From assembly GCA_027886175.1 (NCBI GenBank), contig JAJNNQ010000129.1, positions 4,340,001-4,404,000 of the forward strand: 64,000 nt of DNA, in the 5' to 3' direction. This DNA comes from Phylloscopus collybita. Taxonomy: Eukaryota > Chordata > Aves > Passeriformes > Phylloscopidae. Position 1 is the stretch's first letter. Each line of letters starts with the position of its first letter. The position numbers and the translations under genes were made by a program. Below are positions 22,256 through 34,062 of the stretch, one piece after another. Below the pieces are notes generated by a model. That model saw only the letters and a list, made by a program, of their open reading frames with translations. It had not been told where the DNA came from and searched no databases.

Positions 22256-22868
22256 TGTGCTGGTTTGAAAGCAAAACCAGTGAGACTCCCAGTCAGAGAT
22301 ATAATTTAATAGAAGAAGAGAGATAAAAAGGTGAAATAAATGGAATAATATAACCTAACACCCTGTTGGTCAGGGTGTTTGAAGCAGTCCAAAAGTAAGT
22401 CCTCCTGGAGTGGCAGATGTGGTTCTGTTGGAGTGGAGATGATCCTGAGGGAGAAGGGTCTAGGGATGGTGAGAAGGGTCCAGTCTTCCTCCAGGAATCC
22501 AGATGAGATGTTCTTGTCCAAGCAGTGATTCCTGTAGAAATGTCTGGTAGCTCTTGTCTCCTGTGGGAGTCCAGTGGATAAAAGCTGCCTGTGATGTCTC
22601 AAGCCCTGGATTATATCCAGGTGGGAATGCTTGGCTCCTCCCCCTGGGCAGAGCATCTCACAATGGGATGATCTCATTCCATGAGTCATGCAGTGGGTCC
22701 TTGATGGCCCATTAACCAGAGATAACTCCCAGAGGAAGTTATCTCTGAGTCATGTGGCAAGGCATCGTTAGGCTCGTTAACAGAAGATAAGGAAAACACT
22801 GCCCCACCTTGGCTCCATGGGGATAGAATACATACCTTGGGCACAATTTTACATTGTAACCAAGGACA
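22256..22868 (-). mobile_element. Solo LTR, ERVL-like, subfamily 2
   Basis: On the minus strand it runs from TGTCCTTGGTTACAATG (22868) to TTTCAAACCAGCACA (22256). Perfect 5-bp target duplications AGTCA lie at 22251-22255 and 22869-22873. It is nearly identical, in opposite orientation, to 58756-59385. An ATTAAA lies near its 3' end. It shares blocks with subfamily 1, including the TGGACCCTTCTCACCATC stretch and the ACACCCTG/CAGGGTGT hairpin. The 127-codon frame at 22306-22689 is LTR sequence read in the sense direction, not a gene. Confidence 0.92.
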
Positions 22869-22904
22869 AGTCATAATTCCACTGCTATGCTTATACAATC
22901 TCTA

Positions 22905-23002
22905 AAATGTTTCAAATTTCTATGTTTCAAATGTTTCAAATTACTGGGCATTGGTGGCCCAGTAACAGGAGACAGCCTGGAGGGAGAGGCAAGGGAAACA
23001 CT
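22905..23002. mobile_element. Orphan LTR fragment next to a TTTCAAAT micro-repeat
   Basis: Bases 22947-23002 repeat 24904-24959, part of the LTR at 24510, with one mismatch in 56 and in the same orientation. No other part of that LTR is present. Directly before it, ATGTTTCAAA is repeated three times (22907-22940). It lies 74 bp beyond the end of the 22256-22868 LTR. It may be a doubly truncated LTR or filler DNA copied during break repair. Confidence 0.72.
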
Positions 23003-24119
23003 AGTTTATGACTGAATGTTTTATATTTTGAGCCTGGTAATTGTTATTATTAGATGACATTCAAGTTTGGACTGCCTTTTTCTGTAACTGAATGTGATTG
23101 CTCTCACTCAGCAGCATGTTCACACTGTTTTATTTTTACTGGTAAGTGAATTATTAATGTCTAAGACGTACAGGATGTGCCACAGCCCGTACCATGCTAG
23201 AGAGACAGAAGAGGACAACGTAGAGCATGAACACATGCTACTGTTATAAAAGAACATGCCACTTGCAGACACTAAATTAGGTTTAAAAAAGATACATTCA
23301 GTGTTAGAGAAAGCAGATTTGGCAGTGTTCATTGTGGATAACTTTGATATCACAAGAAGAGTGGCTGATGATAAGCAGTGTAACTGGCAGCTGCTAAACC
23401 TTCAGGTCATTATGGAATTTCTTGGCACAACTGGATTATTTATGTGATGAAATTTCACTAAGACAGTTTTTTCTCCAGAATTCATCATCATGTCACTCAG
23501 GAAAAAATGCTGACACATTCAGTAGTGTTTAGATAATATTCAAAAATTCATTGCTTCAGTGACAAACGCATTCCTTGTAGGGACACGAAAAACAAAAATA
23601 TTGTTCCATCTCTTGACTTTCCAACATCAGCTGTCTGATGAATATTCTACACAGAAGGAAGTGAACTAAAAAAAACCCCAAGCAATTAGTTGTTAAGTTC
23701 TAATTGCATAAATAAGGCTAATTATACAGACGGGAAATCTTTTCAGTTCAGAAAATCAGATGCTAAACATTCCTCCCATTGACAGAAAAAGCCTTCATAC
23801 AAGCAAACAAGTGCATCAAGACCAGTGAGCTAATCATGCTGATCCTTCTATAAAGAACTGCCTTGCTCTGCAAAGGGAAACCTCAATTCTGTTTCTGTAC
23901 CAGAGACCCACACAGATCCTACTACACTGAGGGCCTGTGCTTTGCAATGAAGGACATGGCAGAAGCAGAAAAGAGTAAACTGCAAATTGCTGTTGTACTC
24001 AGGATGTTGCAGGCAGAGGCAGCAAAAACAACCAGATGATGCTTCAGGCCATGCTGGCTGCATAAAACAGGGAATTTCATGAAGACTGGGCAGGTTACTT
24101 CAACTGAAGGCCCCAAACT
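23003..24119. other. Unannotated single-copy DNA
   Basis: No gene recognised. Bases about 23985-24015 resemble, inverted, 22020-22055 (shared ACATCCTGAGTACAACAGCA); the family behind this is unknown. Confidence 0.4.
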
Positions 24120-24444
24120 CACAGAATGCTAGAACAGTTTGGCTTCACTTGGAAAGGACCTTGAAGCTCATTTAGTTCCAATCCCCCTGCCAGGGGCAGG
24201 GACACCTTCCACTATCCCAGGTTGCTCCAAGCCCTGGCCAGCCTGGCCCTGAAAACTTCAGGCCTGGGGCAGCCCCAGCTTCTCCGGGCAGCCCGGAGCT
24301 TCTCCACCCTCACAGGGGAGAATTCCTTTCTGTTATCTAAACTAAACCTACCCTCTTTCAGTTTGAAGTCATTACTCCTTGTCCTATCACTCCATGTCCT
24401 TGTAAAAAATCCCTCTCTGTCCTGTAGGCCCCTTTTGGTACTGC
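24120..24444 (-). mobile_element. CR1 LINE fragment (3' part), reversed
   Basis: The plus strand reads as the complement of a CR1 3' end: a CACAGAAT start, GGAAAGGACCTTGAAGCTCA, then CCAATCCCCCTGCCAGGGGCAGGGACACC and the TCCTTGTCCTATCACT block. Minus-strand translation gives the end of the CR1 reverse-transcriptase ORF in broken form. It is 5'-truncated, as is usual for CR1. Confidence 0.9.
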
Positions 24445-24509
24445 AAGATTGATAAAGTAAAAATAAATGCAAGTTCCATTATATAAAGGACTTGGGTTAC
24501 AGGCAGCAT

Positions 24510-25038
24510 TGTGCTGGTTTGAAAGCAAAAGCAGTGAGACTCCAAGTCAGAAATACAATTTAATAGGAGAAAAGAGAAAAAAAGATAAAATAAATGCAAT
24601 AATACAGCCTGACACCCTGTTGTTGATTAGGGTGGTGGTAGCAGTCCAGATGAAGTGCTCTTGTTGAAGCAGTGATCCCATAGAAAGGTCTGGTAGCTCT
24701 TGCCCCCTGGGAATCCAGTGGGTAAAGGCTGCTGTGCTGTCCCAAATCCCAGATTCTATCCAGGTGGGAATGCTTGGCTCCTCCCCCTGGGCAGAGCTTC
24801 TCACACTGGGCTGATCTCATTGCACCAGTGCTGCAGTGGGTCCTTGATTGCCCATTAATCAGAGAGAGCTCCCAGAGGGAGTTACCTGTGAGTGCTGGGA
24901 CAAGGCATTGGTGGCCCAGTAACAGGAGACAGCCTGGAGGGAGGGGCAAGGGAAACACTGCCCCACCTGCTCCAACAGCTCCTGAAGGTGGTGACAGAAT
25001 ACAGACTTTGGGCACATCTGACATTCTAACCTGGGACA
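24510..25038 (-). mobile_element. Solo LTR, ERVL-like, subfamily 2, diverged
   Basis: On the minus strand it runs from TGTCCCAGGTTAGAATG (25038) to TTTCAAACCAGCACA (24510), matching 58756-59385 with more changes and deletions (529 against 630 bp). Its hairpin stem has decayed (ACACCCTG against AGGGTGG). Flanks AGCAT and AGCGC match at only 3 of 5 bases, so the duplication is unproven. Overlapping frames (105 to 188 codons) lie wholly or partly in it and are not genes. Confidence 0.88.
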
Positions 25039-25129
25039 AGCGCTCAGCCCTGAGCTCTGCAGTGGCTGACTGCTCTCTGAAACAACTCCCCACAGCACGG
25101 CACCGTCCCCAGGAGCCAACCTGCACCTC

Positions 25130-25683
25130 TGTGGAGGTGTTAGTTCAGCCAGCTCTGCACAGAAGATGCGGGACACGATGGTATGGACTCGGTTGTAACT
25201 AAGTTACAGTCTCACCTGGTGTGAGCTGTCTAACAAGGCAAAGAAGCACCCCCTTCTAACTTGTTTTGAAGACTTTTACACAATAAGCAAAACCACTTAA
25301 ATCCCGTCACCTAAGTTATTTTCATTTATAACCCAATTAAAGATCACTCAATGTCTGCAATGTGGGCCTTTCAACCAATTAGAAAGTATCACCCAAATCC
25401 AGTAAGAAGGAGGGAGAAGAAAGCGAAGAAAGACTCAGGCAATGCCCAAATCCCTCCATATTGTCCCATATATTACTATATTCTATATCCTAAAACCCCA
25501 GACCTTAAGTATTTCACCCTGTGACATCACACACCTCTATACAACTACACACACACACTCCCAGTGCTGTCACCCAGTTTTGGAAGCTGCTCCCACTGCC
25601 TCAAGTCAGAGGCAGTTCCCTCCTGAGGGTCACCACCTGTCCAAGCAGAAAGCCTGGTATTGTCAGCATCCAGGGTTCCAACA
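25130..25683 (-). mobile_element. Solo LTR, ERVK-like, reversed
   Basis: A 554-bp unit reads on the minus strand from TGTTGGAACCCTGGATG (25683) to AACACCTCCACA (25130), giving TG...CA ends. Perfect 6-bp duplications CACCTC flank it (25124-25129 and 25684-25689). Inside, the minus strand has TTGGTTGAAAGGCCCACATTG and GTGTAAAAGTC promoter-like sequence, then CTTGTTAGACAGCTCACACC and GTTACAACCGAGTCC, which resemble R-U5. It lies only 91 bp from the ERVL-like LTR at 24510-25038. Confidence 0.8.
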
Positions 25684-25689
25684 CACCTC

Positions 25690-28600
25690 GAGTACTACCA
25701 TGTAACTCCAGCATACAGCTGAGAGAAAATCTGGCATCCTACCAGAGCCAGGGCCCTGCACCCACCAGAGGCACCCAGCAGTGACTGAAACCCCACAGCA
25801 CTGACACAAACACATGGGGGGCCAGTTTCAGCCTAAGAGACCAATTAAACAGTGCATTCTGAAGCAACATATCCAACATGTACCTTTCCTTTGCTAAACT
25901 GAATTGTGCATGTATATATAAACTTTACCATTCACTTTTTGTTTCATTGGCTGTGACACCAGAGCTGCATGACTGCAGAGGAAATACTGGGTAATTAGAG
26001 AAAGAATTAAATAATACTATTCAACTATATAAAACTTTATTCAATATAAAACAGTAACATTCCAAGAATTACATTTGATTTCCACAAATGCTACCAAAAT
26101 ATGTAACACTTTAAAACCTCTTTCATGACACTTGTGTTCTAAGTGGTAACTGAAGGATGCAGCCAGTATTTCTGTTATGTGATATATAATAAACTAGGAA
26201 TGTTGGTAACATTCTCCTAAGAGCACTGAAAAAAAATATACTACTTGATTACTACATTTCCAGTATTTGCATTTAATAAGAGAAGCAGATGACATCTCAG
26301 TATTGAGGGAGCCTCTTGGCTTTGAAAATTCCAATTCCAAAATTCCCCTGAGTCTCAAGGCTGGTTTCAGCTTGTACTTCCTGACACTGCCATCGGATTT
26401 CTAGGGAGGGCTGCTGGAATTCCTGAGGGCTACGACTGGGCTGTGGCAAGCAGGGGCTGCCACAGAGGCTTGCAGAGGCACACTGCAACTCAGACTTCCA
26501 GTATGGAAAACAGTAAGAGCTCTTATAAAGAGAGGGACCACGAGCACCGTCCAGTCACTGGCAAAATTCTGCTCTCATCAATCAGTCAAATGAGCAGAGT
26601 ATACACTTTGTACCCTGATTTTCTAGATTTCAGCAGCACATTGTCCCAAACACACTCTGTGTGGACCAAGTGTTCCTACACGCTTGGAGCCTCAGCAGCT
26701 GGACGGAGGCAGATAAGAAGTGGTGTGTTTGTTTTCTGTAACGCTGTTTCCTTGTCTGCAGTCCGACTGATGGACCAGACAGATTCCACAGGGTGCATCA
26801 AGCCTTTGAAATTGCTTTGAAAATGGACAGCTATTCCTGGATGCTTGTCTGACAATATAAATATGTACCTAAAATGACATAAGACTGGCTACACAAGTGT
26901 CTGAGAGCAAGAATCCCTGGAAACAGCAACAACGCCTTCTCGGAGTGCTGGTGAGCACAGCTGCTCCCAGTGTGTCATCCTGGCAAATTCTCCTTTCCTA
27001 CTGCACCATGAGCATCAGGAGAACAGAACTATAATCCTCCATCCTCATTTCTTCTCATTATACATTTGATGCCCCCTTTTCCTTCTCTGACTAATTGCAG
27101 GACTTGTCGTACTTCAGTCATGTCTTGGTAAGTCACAACAAACAAAAAAGTATGGTTTGCAGATGACAAACCACCTGGTTTTTTTCTCAGCCTGAAACAC
27201 TCCGGTGAGATACCCTGAGGCTGCCAGTTTAACCCCAGCCAGCAGCTCAGCCCAACACTGCCACTAACTCACTTGCTCCTGGTGGAATGGGGGACAGAAT
27301 CTTAGCAGGAACAGTGAGAAAACTCCGGGGCTGAGACACAGACAGTGTAATCGGTAAAGCAACAGCTGCACGTACAAGGAACACAGAACAAGGAATTCAT
27401 CCCCTGCTGCCCATGGACTGGCAGGTGTCTCCATGTCCCCATTTCCTTCTCCTCCCCCCAGCTCTGTGTGCTGAGCATGGCCCCACATGGTCTGGGGTGT
27501 CCCTTGGGTCACCTGGGGTCAGCTGTCCTGGCTGTGTCCCCTCCCAGCTCCTTGTGCCCCCCAGCCCCTCGCTGGTGGGGTCGGGTGAGGCCAGAGGAGG
27601 CCTTGGCTCTGTGTAAGCTCTGCTCAGCACTGACCCAAACATCCCTGTGCTACCAGCACTGCTTCCAGCACAAACCCAAAGCACAGCCCATAATAACCGC
27701 TGTGACAAAATGAATTCTGCACCAGCCCAAACCACCACAGAGACACAGCCTGAACACCAACAGCAGAACAATACCAATATCCCTTTACTGCCTGACCAAA
27801 ATTAGTGAGCAGATTTCTTCCCTCCAGCCCAAGTATGGCAGAAATCACTGCCTCACCCTCTTGGGCAGATTGAGATTTCTGGAGAAATCCATGTGGAGTC
27901 AAGCACTGCTCAGTATGACCACAAATGACCCAGCTGTTACTGCTCTCTCTCTGTACAGGCTCACCCCATTGTTTATGGAGCTGAAGAGAGCAATGATAAG
28001 GGTTTATCCAGCACACGATAGTCAAGACTAATTTAGAAGACTTTCTGCTTGACACAGCAGCACTTTTTCAAACTACTTTACCCAAGCAATGCCTGAAAAT
28101 TAGAAATGAACCAGCTCTAGACCTCCTAAGTCAGGTGAAAAACACAGAAGACACTTCATAAGTCAAAATACTGATTTAATATAAATTCGCACGGTGATTC
28201 AAATGATTCTACTTTTTCTTTTCCCTAAAGAGTTACCTTGTACCACAGTTTCTCTCAGTGCCTCATCCACCTTGCCATTATGCTTGATCTAGCATCAGTT
28301 GCTGTTCTATTTTTGATGTGAAAACTTAAAACCCCTTAGACTTGCTCCAGCACACAATGAACGGTTTCAAACAACTGGATTCTGTGCTGCATGTCAAATC
28401 AACTTGGTGTGTCAAGCTGCACAATGCCTAGGAAAATCGTGGAAGGAAAGCCTGCTGCCAGCTGCTCTTGCTGCTCTCCTGTGCTGGTTTGGTACTGGAA
28501 AAGAGGGCTGTGCTTTTAGTTACTGACACACATCTGCTGATTACATAAAGAGCCTTGAACTTGTCTGCGCTCTGCACCGCAGGACTGAGAGCAACAGCTT

Positions 28601-31600
28601 TGCTTAAATGTACTCAGAATTCAGCAGGTGTACTGCAGAGGTGCCTAACGATTTCTTGCAACCTGCTGATGCTTCCTTAGCCCCACAATTAGCTCACCCA
28701 GCTGCTTTCAGAGAAAATGAGGGGATCCTTACTGCGCACCTGCGAGAAGCTGGCAGAATCCCTGTTCCGTTACGTACTGTCCTTGAGCACCTGAAGTTAT
28801 GGGGCTGGTTTAGCTCAGGGCCACTCTTAAGAGACACAGAGGAAACTGCCAACAGCTTTTACCTGGGACTTTGCAAGAACCTGCCTTCTCTTAGGACATT
28901 TGTTTTCTATTGGTGACAATGACTTCCTCAGCCAAGCCTCTCTCTGCTACTTGCTTATGATGATAAAATATTCCCAAACCTGGGAACATGAAGAGACTGG
29001 GTTTTTATTAGACTGCAACCTGCATAGATAAACTCTATCCTTATGCATCTCCTTCTGTTGGCATCTCTGAGTACACTTATTTTAATAGGTATGTAAACTC
29101 CTTCTTGATGACCAAGTAATTTAAAGACCACGGGGAGATACACAACACATTATGCAAAAAAAGTCCACCAACAAAAGCACCAAACAAAAAACCCGGACAT
29201 TTTCAGAGCCTGTTGAAAGGAAAGACTTCTGCAGATGAGTTTTACTTCAAAGTTTCTAAGAGGTTAACTGTCAGTGTAGGCTGTAAACAAGAGAAGTGAG
29301 AGATGTTCACGTAGCCAACATCTGATTTATTTACAACACACAAAGGCTGAAACCATCTTCCTTCTTTGGTAAACTGGGCAAACATTTTCAAGATGGCTGG
29401 GATTTGGGCTTTTGGATTTGTTAGTGGGTTTTTTGGAAGGGAAACATTTGGAAACTGTTTCAAAAAAAGAGAGATACCTGGTGGGAACAGCTGGTAGGGT
29501 GTCCTGGCAAGGCACAGAGACTACATCTGAGAGAACAGCCTGGCAGAACCTCGACTGTGCCTCTCCTGTTCCCATGAGAACCCTACAGCCTGTAAGGTGA
29601 ACCAGCTGCTGTGGGCTTTCAGTGGCACACACACACAGACCTTGTCCACTCTGCTACATCAATACTGCATGGCACAGCTGAGCCAGCTTCTAAAACCTGA
29701 ATCTAATTATGCCACTGTGCTGGTCCCAGAAGGGGAAGGGAATGGGGGACAGAAGTAAAGTTTAAATGTTTCAGCACTCTAGTGAAAGGGGTGTATGTGA
29801 GTGTGTGTAAATCTCAGCAGTACACACAGGTCTGCATTCACAACAAGCTGCTGCACCCAGCACTTCCTCCTGAACACGCACCTGGGGTTGAGCCCTGCAC
29901 ATCAGTGCAAAGCCCCTGACCAAACACATCTATTCTCTTGCAAGGCAATCAGGAAGGCTGAGTCTGTCCTCAGCAGCAGAAGTGGAAACAGCTATATGCT
30001 AACACTCTGCTCTCCTTCCTTTATTCCTCAGAAGAGTCCTCACAAGCTGAATCCCAGCACAACAACATTGGCAGGAGACAAATCTGTCTCGTGTGGTCTG
30101 GCAAATGAGGGGAAGACAAAATCTCTGCATCTGGAGCAAGAGGCCAGGTAGTTCTGGCAAAGATGGGCACACAGAGCCCAGGCACTCAGAGGCTGCTGTG
30201 CACAGCCCCATCACTAACCTGACACTGTCAAGAGAAAAGAGAGGGAGCTGCTGTGTGCTTTACAGCACAGAGCTGAATGAAGATTGGCCATCTGTTTGTG
30301 CTGGATATTCCCCACTGGTTTAGAGACAAGCTACTCCATGGCAACATGTTCAGCAATTCAAGAAGTCCCATAAATGCTTTTCCTTTATTCTTTATGAGTT
30401 GGCTGAAGAGAGCAAGCAGCACCATTTCCTACCCCTAGAAAAAGCAAAGGGCCTGGGATGCTGATGGCAATGGTCAAACACTTCTGGATTCAAGGTTCCC
30501 ACAGAACCTTTGCCATGCCTTTCCACTAGAGCTCCCACTCACTGGAATGTGCACTGAACCATGGGATGGTTCACTGGAGTCCCTGTAAGTTACAAATCCA
30601 ACACTAAAACGTAAGAGTGGAGGCATTGCACCTAGCATGGCACTTGTGAAAAAGGAAAATAATGCTGCTTCGTTGATCCAAAACAGTTTCAACTTTCTGT
30701 GAGCCTTCCACCATCCTGTAACTCTTGTACTACTGCTACAGAACAATGGTGGGACCAGAATAAATGGTGCTCTGTGCAGGATCTGTTCCACACAGCCAGT
30801 TAGTGCCACTGTCTGCAGAATACACAGTAATAATCTACAGGCATTACCTAGCAGCAGTTTGGCTTGGAATTTGCTTAATCCACTTGACATCCTGACCTTT
30901 GTTTTGTTTCAAGCTGTGTTCTGTAATTTGCAGAGAACTTTTACAGCCTATGGAGTTGAAGCCTAATTTTTGTTCTGAATCTGTATGGTATCTACAACAG
31001 CAGCCTGAACAGTGATATACAAATATTTGCCTAAACAGTTGCCTAAACAGTGATATGCAAATAGTATCAGTCTCCATTTTCTGCCAGCAAAGATGTGAGC
31101 ATTGCCTACAAGGTGAGTTTCTACAGTGGGCCCTCATTTTCACTTGTAGCTCAGAAGAGGGGAAAACTGGCTGGGTTTTGGGCCCATTCTAACACCATGA
31201 TCAGAAGGGGAGTGAGAGCTTATTTAAGGTCCTTCTCACTCAGGGAAACTGAACAGAATGTGCTGACTTCAGAATTGCAGTTGTCCAAAAGTTAAATTTC
31301 TTTCTTATACATCAGCTGCTTAGGCAGAAATAAGATGCTAAAGGAGGTCAGTGAAAGGATCTCTTGAAAACTTTCACTGGAGACAATAATAAGAAAGTTA
31401 TAGCAAAGACTAGTGCTTTTTATTTCTAATGTTGCTTTAGAAAGATTTTTTCTGTCCAGTGGATATGCATTGTGAAAGTTTGTAAAAGAAGTTCCATCCT
31501 CCTGCTCTTTTGAAGCAGCTTCTGATACCATACTTGAGATGTGGATGAGGATGTAAAAAATGCATTTGATCAGCACTGTAACTGCTGCTATGCTGTTATT

Positions 31601-31802
31601 TCATCAGAGAGTCTCTAGGGGTTTAAACTTCCTACAACCCCCACAAAGAGATTTCTGAAGCAGTGACATACTCCATATCATAACAAACATATCAAAAGAA
31701 CTTGATGGGGAAAACAGTTAATGAAAAAGAGATAAATCACAGTATTTCCAGATTAGTAAACCATATTTCAAGGCAATTTACTGAAGATGGAGATATATAT
31801 TC
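25690..31802. other. Unannotated single-copy DNA
   Basis: A 6.1-kb stretch without a recognised gene or transposon. Frames up to 143 codons (27624-28055, minus) overlap others on both strands and show no domain. The section at 27400-27620 is GC-richer. Bases 31000-31060 carry a small imperfect duplication around GCCTAAACAGT and GATATxCAAATA. Confidence 0.45.
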
Positions 31803-32075
31803 CATAGAATCCTGGAATACACTGAATGGGAAGGGACCGATCAAGATCCCTCAGTGAACCCCCAGCTCTGCTTAGGGCACTCCAGAAATCCCACCCTGTG
31901 CCTTGAGAGCCTTGTCTGAACACTCCTTGAGCTCTGGCAGGCTTGGGGCCACGGCCCTGGGGAGCCTGCTCAGTGCCTGGCCACCCTCTGGGGGAAGAAC
32001 ACTCTCCTGCTATCCAGCCTCAACTTACCAGACACAGCTTCAAGGATGCTCCCTTGGCTCCTGTCACCTTTACAG
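31803..32075 (-). mobile_element. CR1 LINE fragment, reversed
   Basis: The plus strand shows the complement of a CR1 3' end: CATAGAATCCTGGAAT, GGGAAGGGACC, and the CTGGCCACCCTCTGGGGGAAGAAC block. It is diverged and 5'-truncated. The right edge is approximate. Confidence 0.87.
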
Positions 32076-32870
32076 GTGTAGTTTATCAGGGGAAATATAA
32101 AGGGCTACTTCACCCTCCTTTGGAGGGAATAGGGGGCCTTGGCATTTTAAGTATCTTGATTACTTGTTTTTCCTTACATTATAGAAAGCTTTTTGGATGC
32201 TCTATCATTACCCTATCTGCAATAGCCAACTCCAAGTAGGAAGCTAGATCTTGAGCAGTGTAACAGTATTTCTTCTTATCATATAGTTTTGTTTAAACAA
32301 AAGCCATTGCAAAAACCAAAAAGCAGGCTCAGACCTAATTACACAAGGATTTTCTAATGCTCACCACCCAAATGAGACTTGAGTTTACCTTGATTTTCCT
32401 AAACTCGTCAAACTTCCCTTGCCTGTGCTTTGACAAACATACCCTACGCACGGAGCTAGCTGGAAATCCAGGTAAACATCACTCCTCCTCATTATGAGGA
32501 CAAAATTTCATTAAAAAGGCTCAGTTGGAAGCCTTTCCTGGGCTTTCCAGAGAGCACCTCAGGATTCCTGCTCTTCAGGAACGGCAGGACGAAGTGAAAT
32601 GAGCAGACCACTGGGTGCTTATACAGCAGGTTCCTAGTGCCCATTAAAGTATCTGTGGGGCTGCAGGGAAGCCTTTGTACCTGCAGGAGCCATCCCCTCC
32701 TGGCAGGAGTGCCCCACGGCCTGGCTGGCATCTCAGCACGGACACTGATGCCTTAGATTTCAGCTTTCATAGTTTCAGATTCTGTGCTGCCTAAGGATGT
32801 AGTTCTGAGCCTCATATGAAGTGCTAGTAAGCCCTGTTCACAGAACAAATAAACAAAACAAATCTTTTCC
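32076..32870. other. Unannotated single-copy DNA
   Basis: No gene or repeat recognised. Confidence 0.4.
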
Positions 32871-33190
32871 TGCTGAGGACCAAGGACAGCTTTCAGCCCA
32901 AAAAGCATAAACAACAGTGGACTGAAGGGAGGAACAAGAAGGATGGGACCTCACAACCTGGAGCTGTGATTGGACAATTAAACCCCAATGTGCAAATGGA
33001 CCAAAACTGATAAAAATGTAAAATCTCATGATTGGGCAGCCATTTTGTGTGGCCATTCCTAACCCACCCGGGGTACAGCCTTGGTCAGGCTCCTGTAATG
33101 CCCAGGGCAAGTCCTGGAAGCCTTTTAATAAATATATTTATCATCTAGCTCTGTCCAGCCTATGTTTCAGGTCAGCCTTCCTAAAGCATC
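32871..33190 (+). mobile_element. Probable solo LTR
   Basis: LTR-like layout on the plus strand: a start near TGCTGAGGACCAAGG, ATTGGACAATTAAACCCCAATG, GATAAAAATG as a TATA-like site, then CCTTTTAATAAATATATTTATC as the polyadenylation signal, and a U5-like CAGCCTATGTTTCAGGTCAGCC ending near AGCATCA. I found no matching target duplication, so both ends are approximate. Confidence 0.6.
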
Positions 33191-33296
33191 AACACACACA
33201 CCCAGCACTCTGCTTCTGCCCACACCCTGAGCTTTGCCACAACCCAATCTGCATCCCACTGCAATAACTGCCAGCCCAGCAGCAGCAAGTGCTCAG

Positions 33297-34057
33297 TGTC
33301 CTGGGTTATGGAACCAAAAGTGTGTATTCTATTTCATCTGCTGAAAGCAGCTGGGGAGGTGTTCTTCTTTATCTCTTGTCACTCTGGGAGGAGGGGGGCG
33401 GGTGCCTTCTGATAATGGGGCAGCTGTTAAACCAGGTGGGGCAGTGTTTGTTATCTCTTTTCACAATGGGCCATTAAGACTCCCCAAGCTGTTCTCCTCC
33501 CCAAAGCAGTACATCCACAATACCCTCCCCAAACTATACCCTCCCCAAAGCAGCACATCCACATTCCAGTGTGAGATGCTCCACCCAGTGTGGGGAGCCA
33601 ACCATTCCTACCTGGATAAAACTGAGACACAGGAACACCAGGGATCTGGCTTCACCTGATTCCTGGAGGAAGACTGGACCCTTCTCACCATCACTGGACC
33701 TTTTTTTCTACAGGATCATCTCTACTCCACCAGAACCACATCTGCCACTCCAGGAGGACTCACTTTTGGACTGCTTCCAACACCCTGACCAACAGGGTGT
33801 CAGGTTGTAGCTCTGACTCTGTCAGGGTTTTCCAGGATTGCTTGTTTGTTTCCTTGTTTGGTTGGGTGGTTTTGTTTTCTGCTACATTTGTATTGTTAAT
33901 ATTCCTAGTAAAGAACTGTTATTCCTATTCCCAAATCTTTGCCTGAAAGCCCTTGATTGCAAAATTATAAATTGACTGGGGTGAGGGGTTTACAGTCTCC
34001 ATTCCAAGGGAAACTCCAGCTTTGCCTGGCAGATACCTGTCTTTCCAAACCAAGACA
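33297..34057 (+). mobile_element. Solo LTR, ERVL-like, subfamily 1
   Basis: 761 bp from TGTCCTGGGTTATGG to CTTTCCAAACCAAGACA, flanked by perfect CTCAG duplications (33292-33296 and 34058-34062). It is very close to 45442-46188, and the two share an internal duplication of an AAAGCAGxACATCCACA block (about 33504-33566) absent from the copies at 0.7 and 7.2 kb. A hairpin with 8-bp stems ACACCCTG and CAGGGTGT lies at 33780-33800. No canonical AATAAA is visible. Confidence 0.93.
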
Positions 34058-34062
34058 CTCAG

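Noticed and set aside
24560..25126. 188-codon minus-strand frame as a retroviral gene
   Set aside because: It mainly overlaps LTR sequence, not an internal coding region. No gag, pol or env motifs are present anywhere in the window.
28481..28500. TGTGCTGGTTTGG as the end of another subfamily 2 LTR
   Set aside because: Only about a dozen bases match. The sequence after it has no further LTR similarity.
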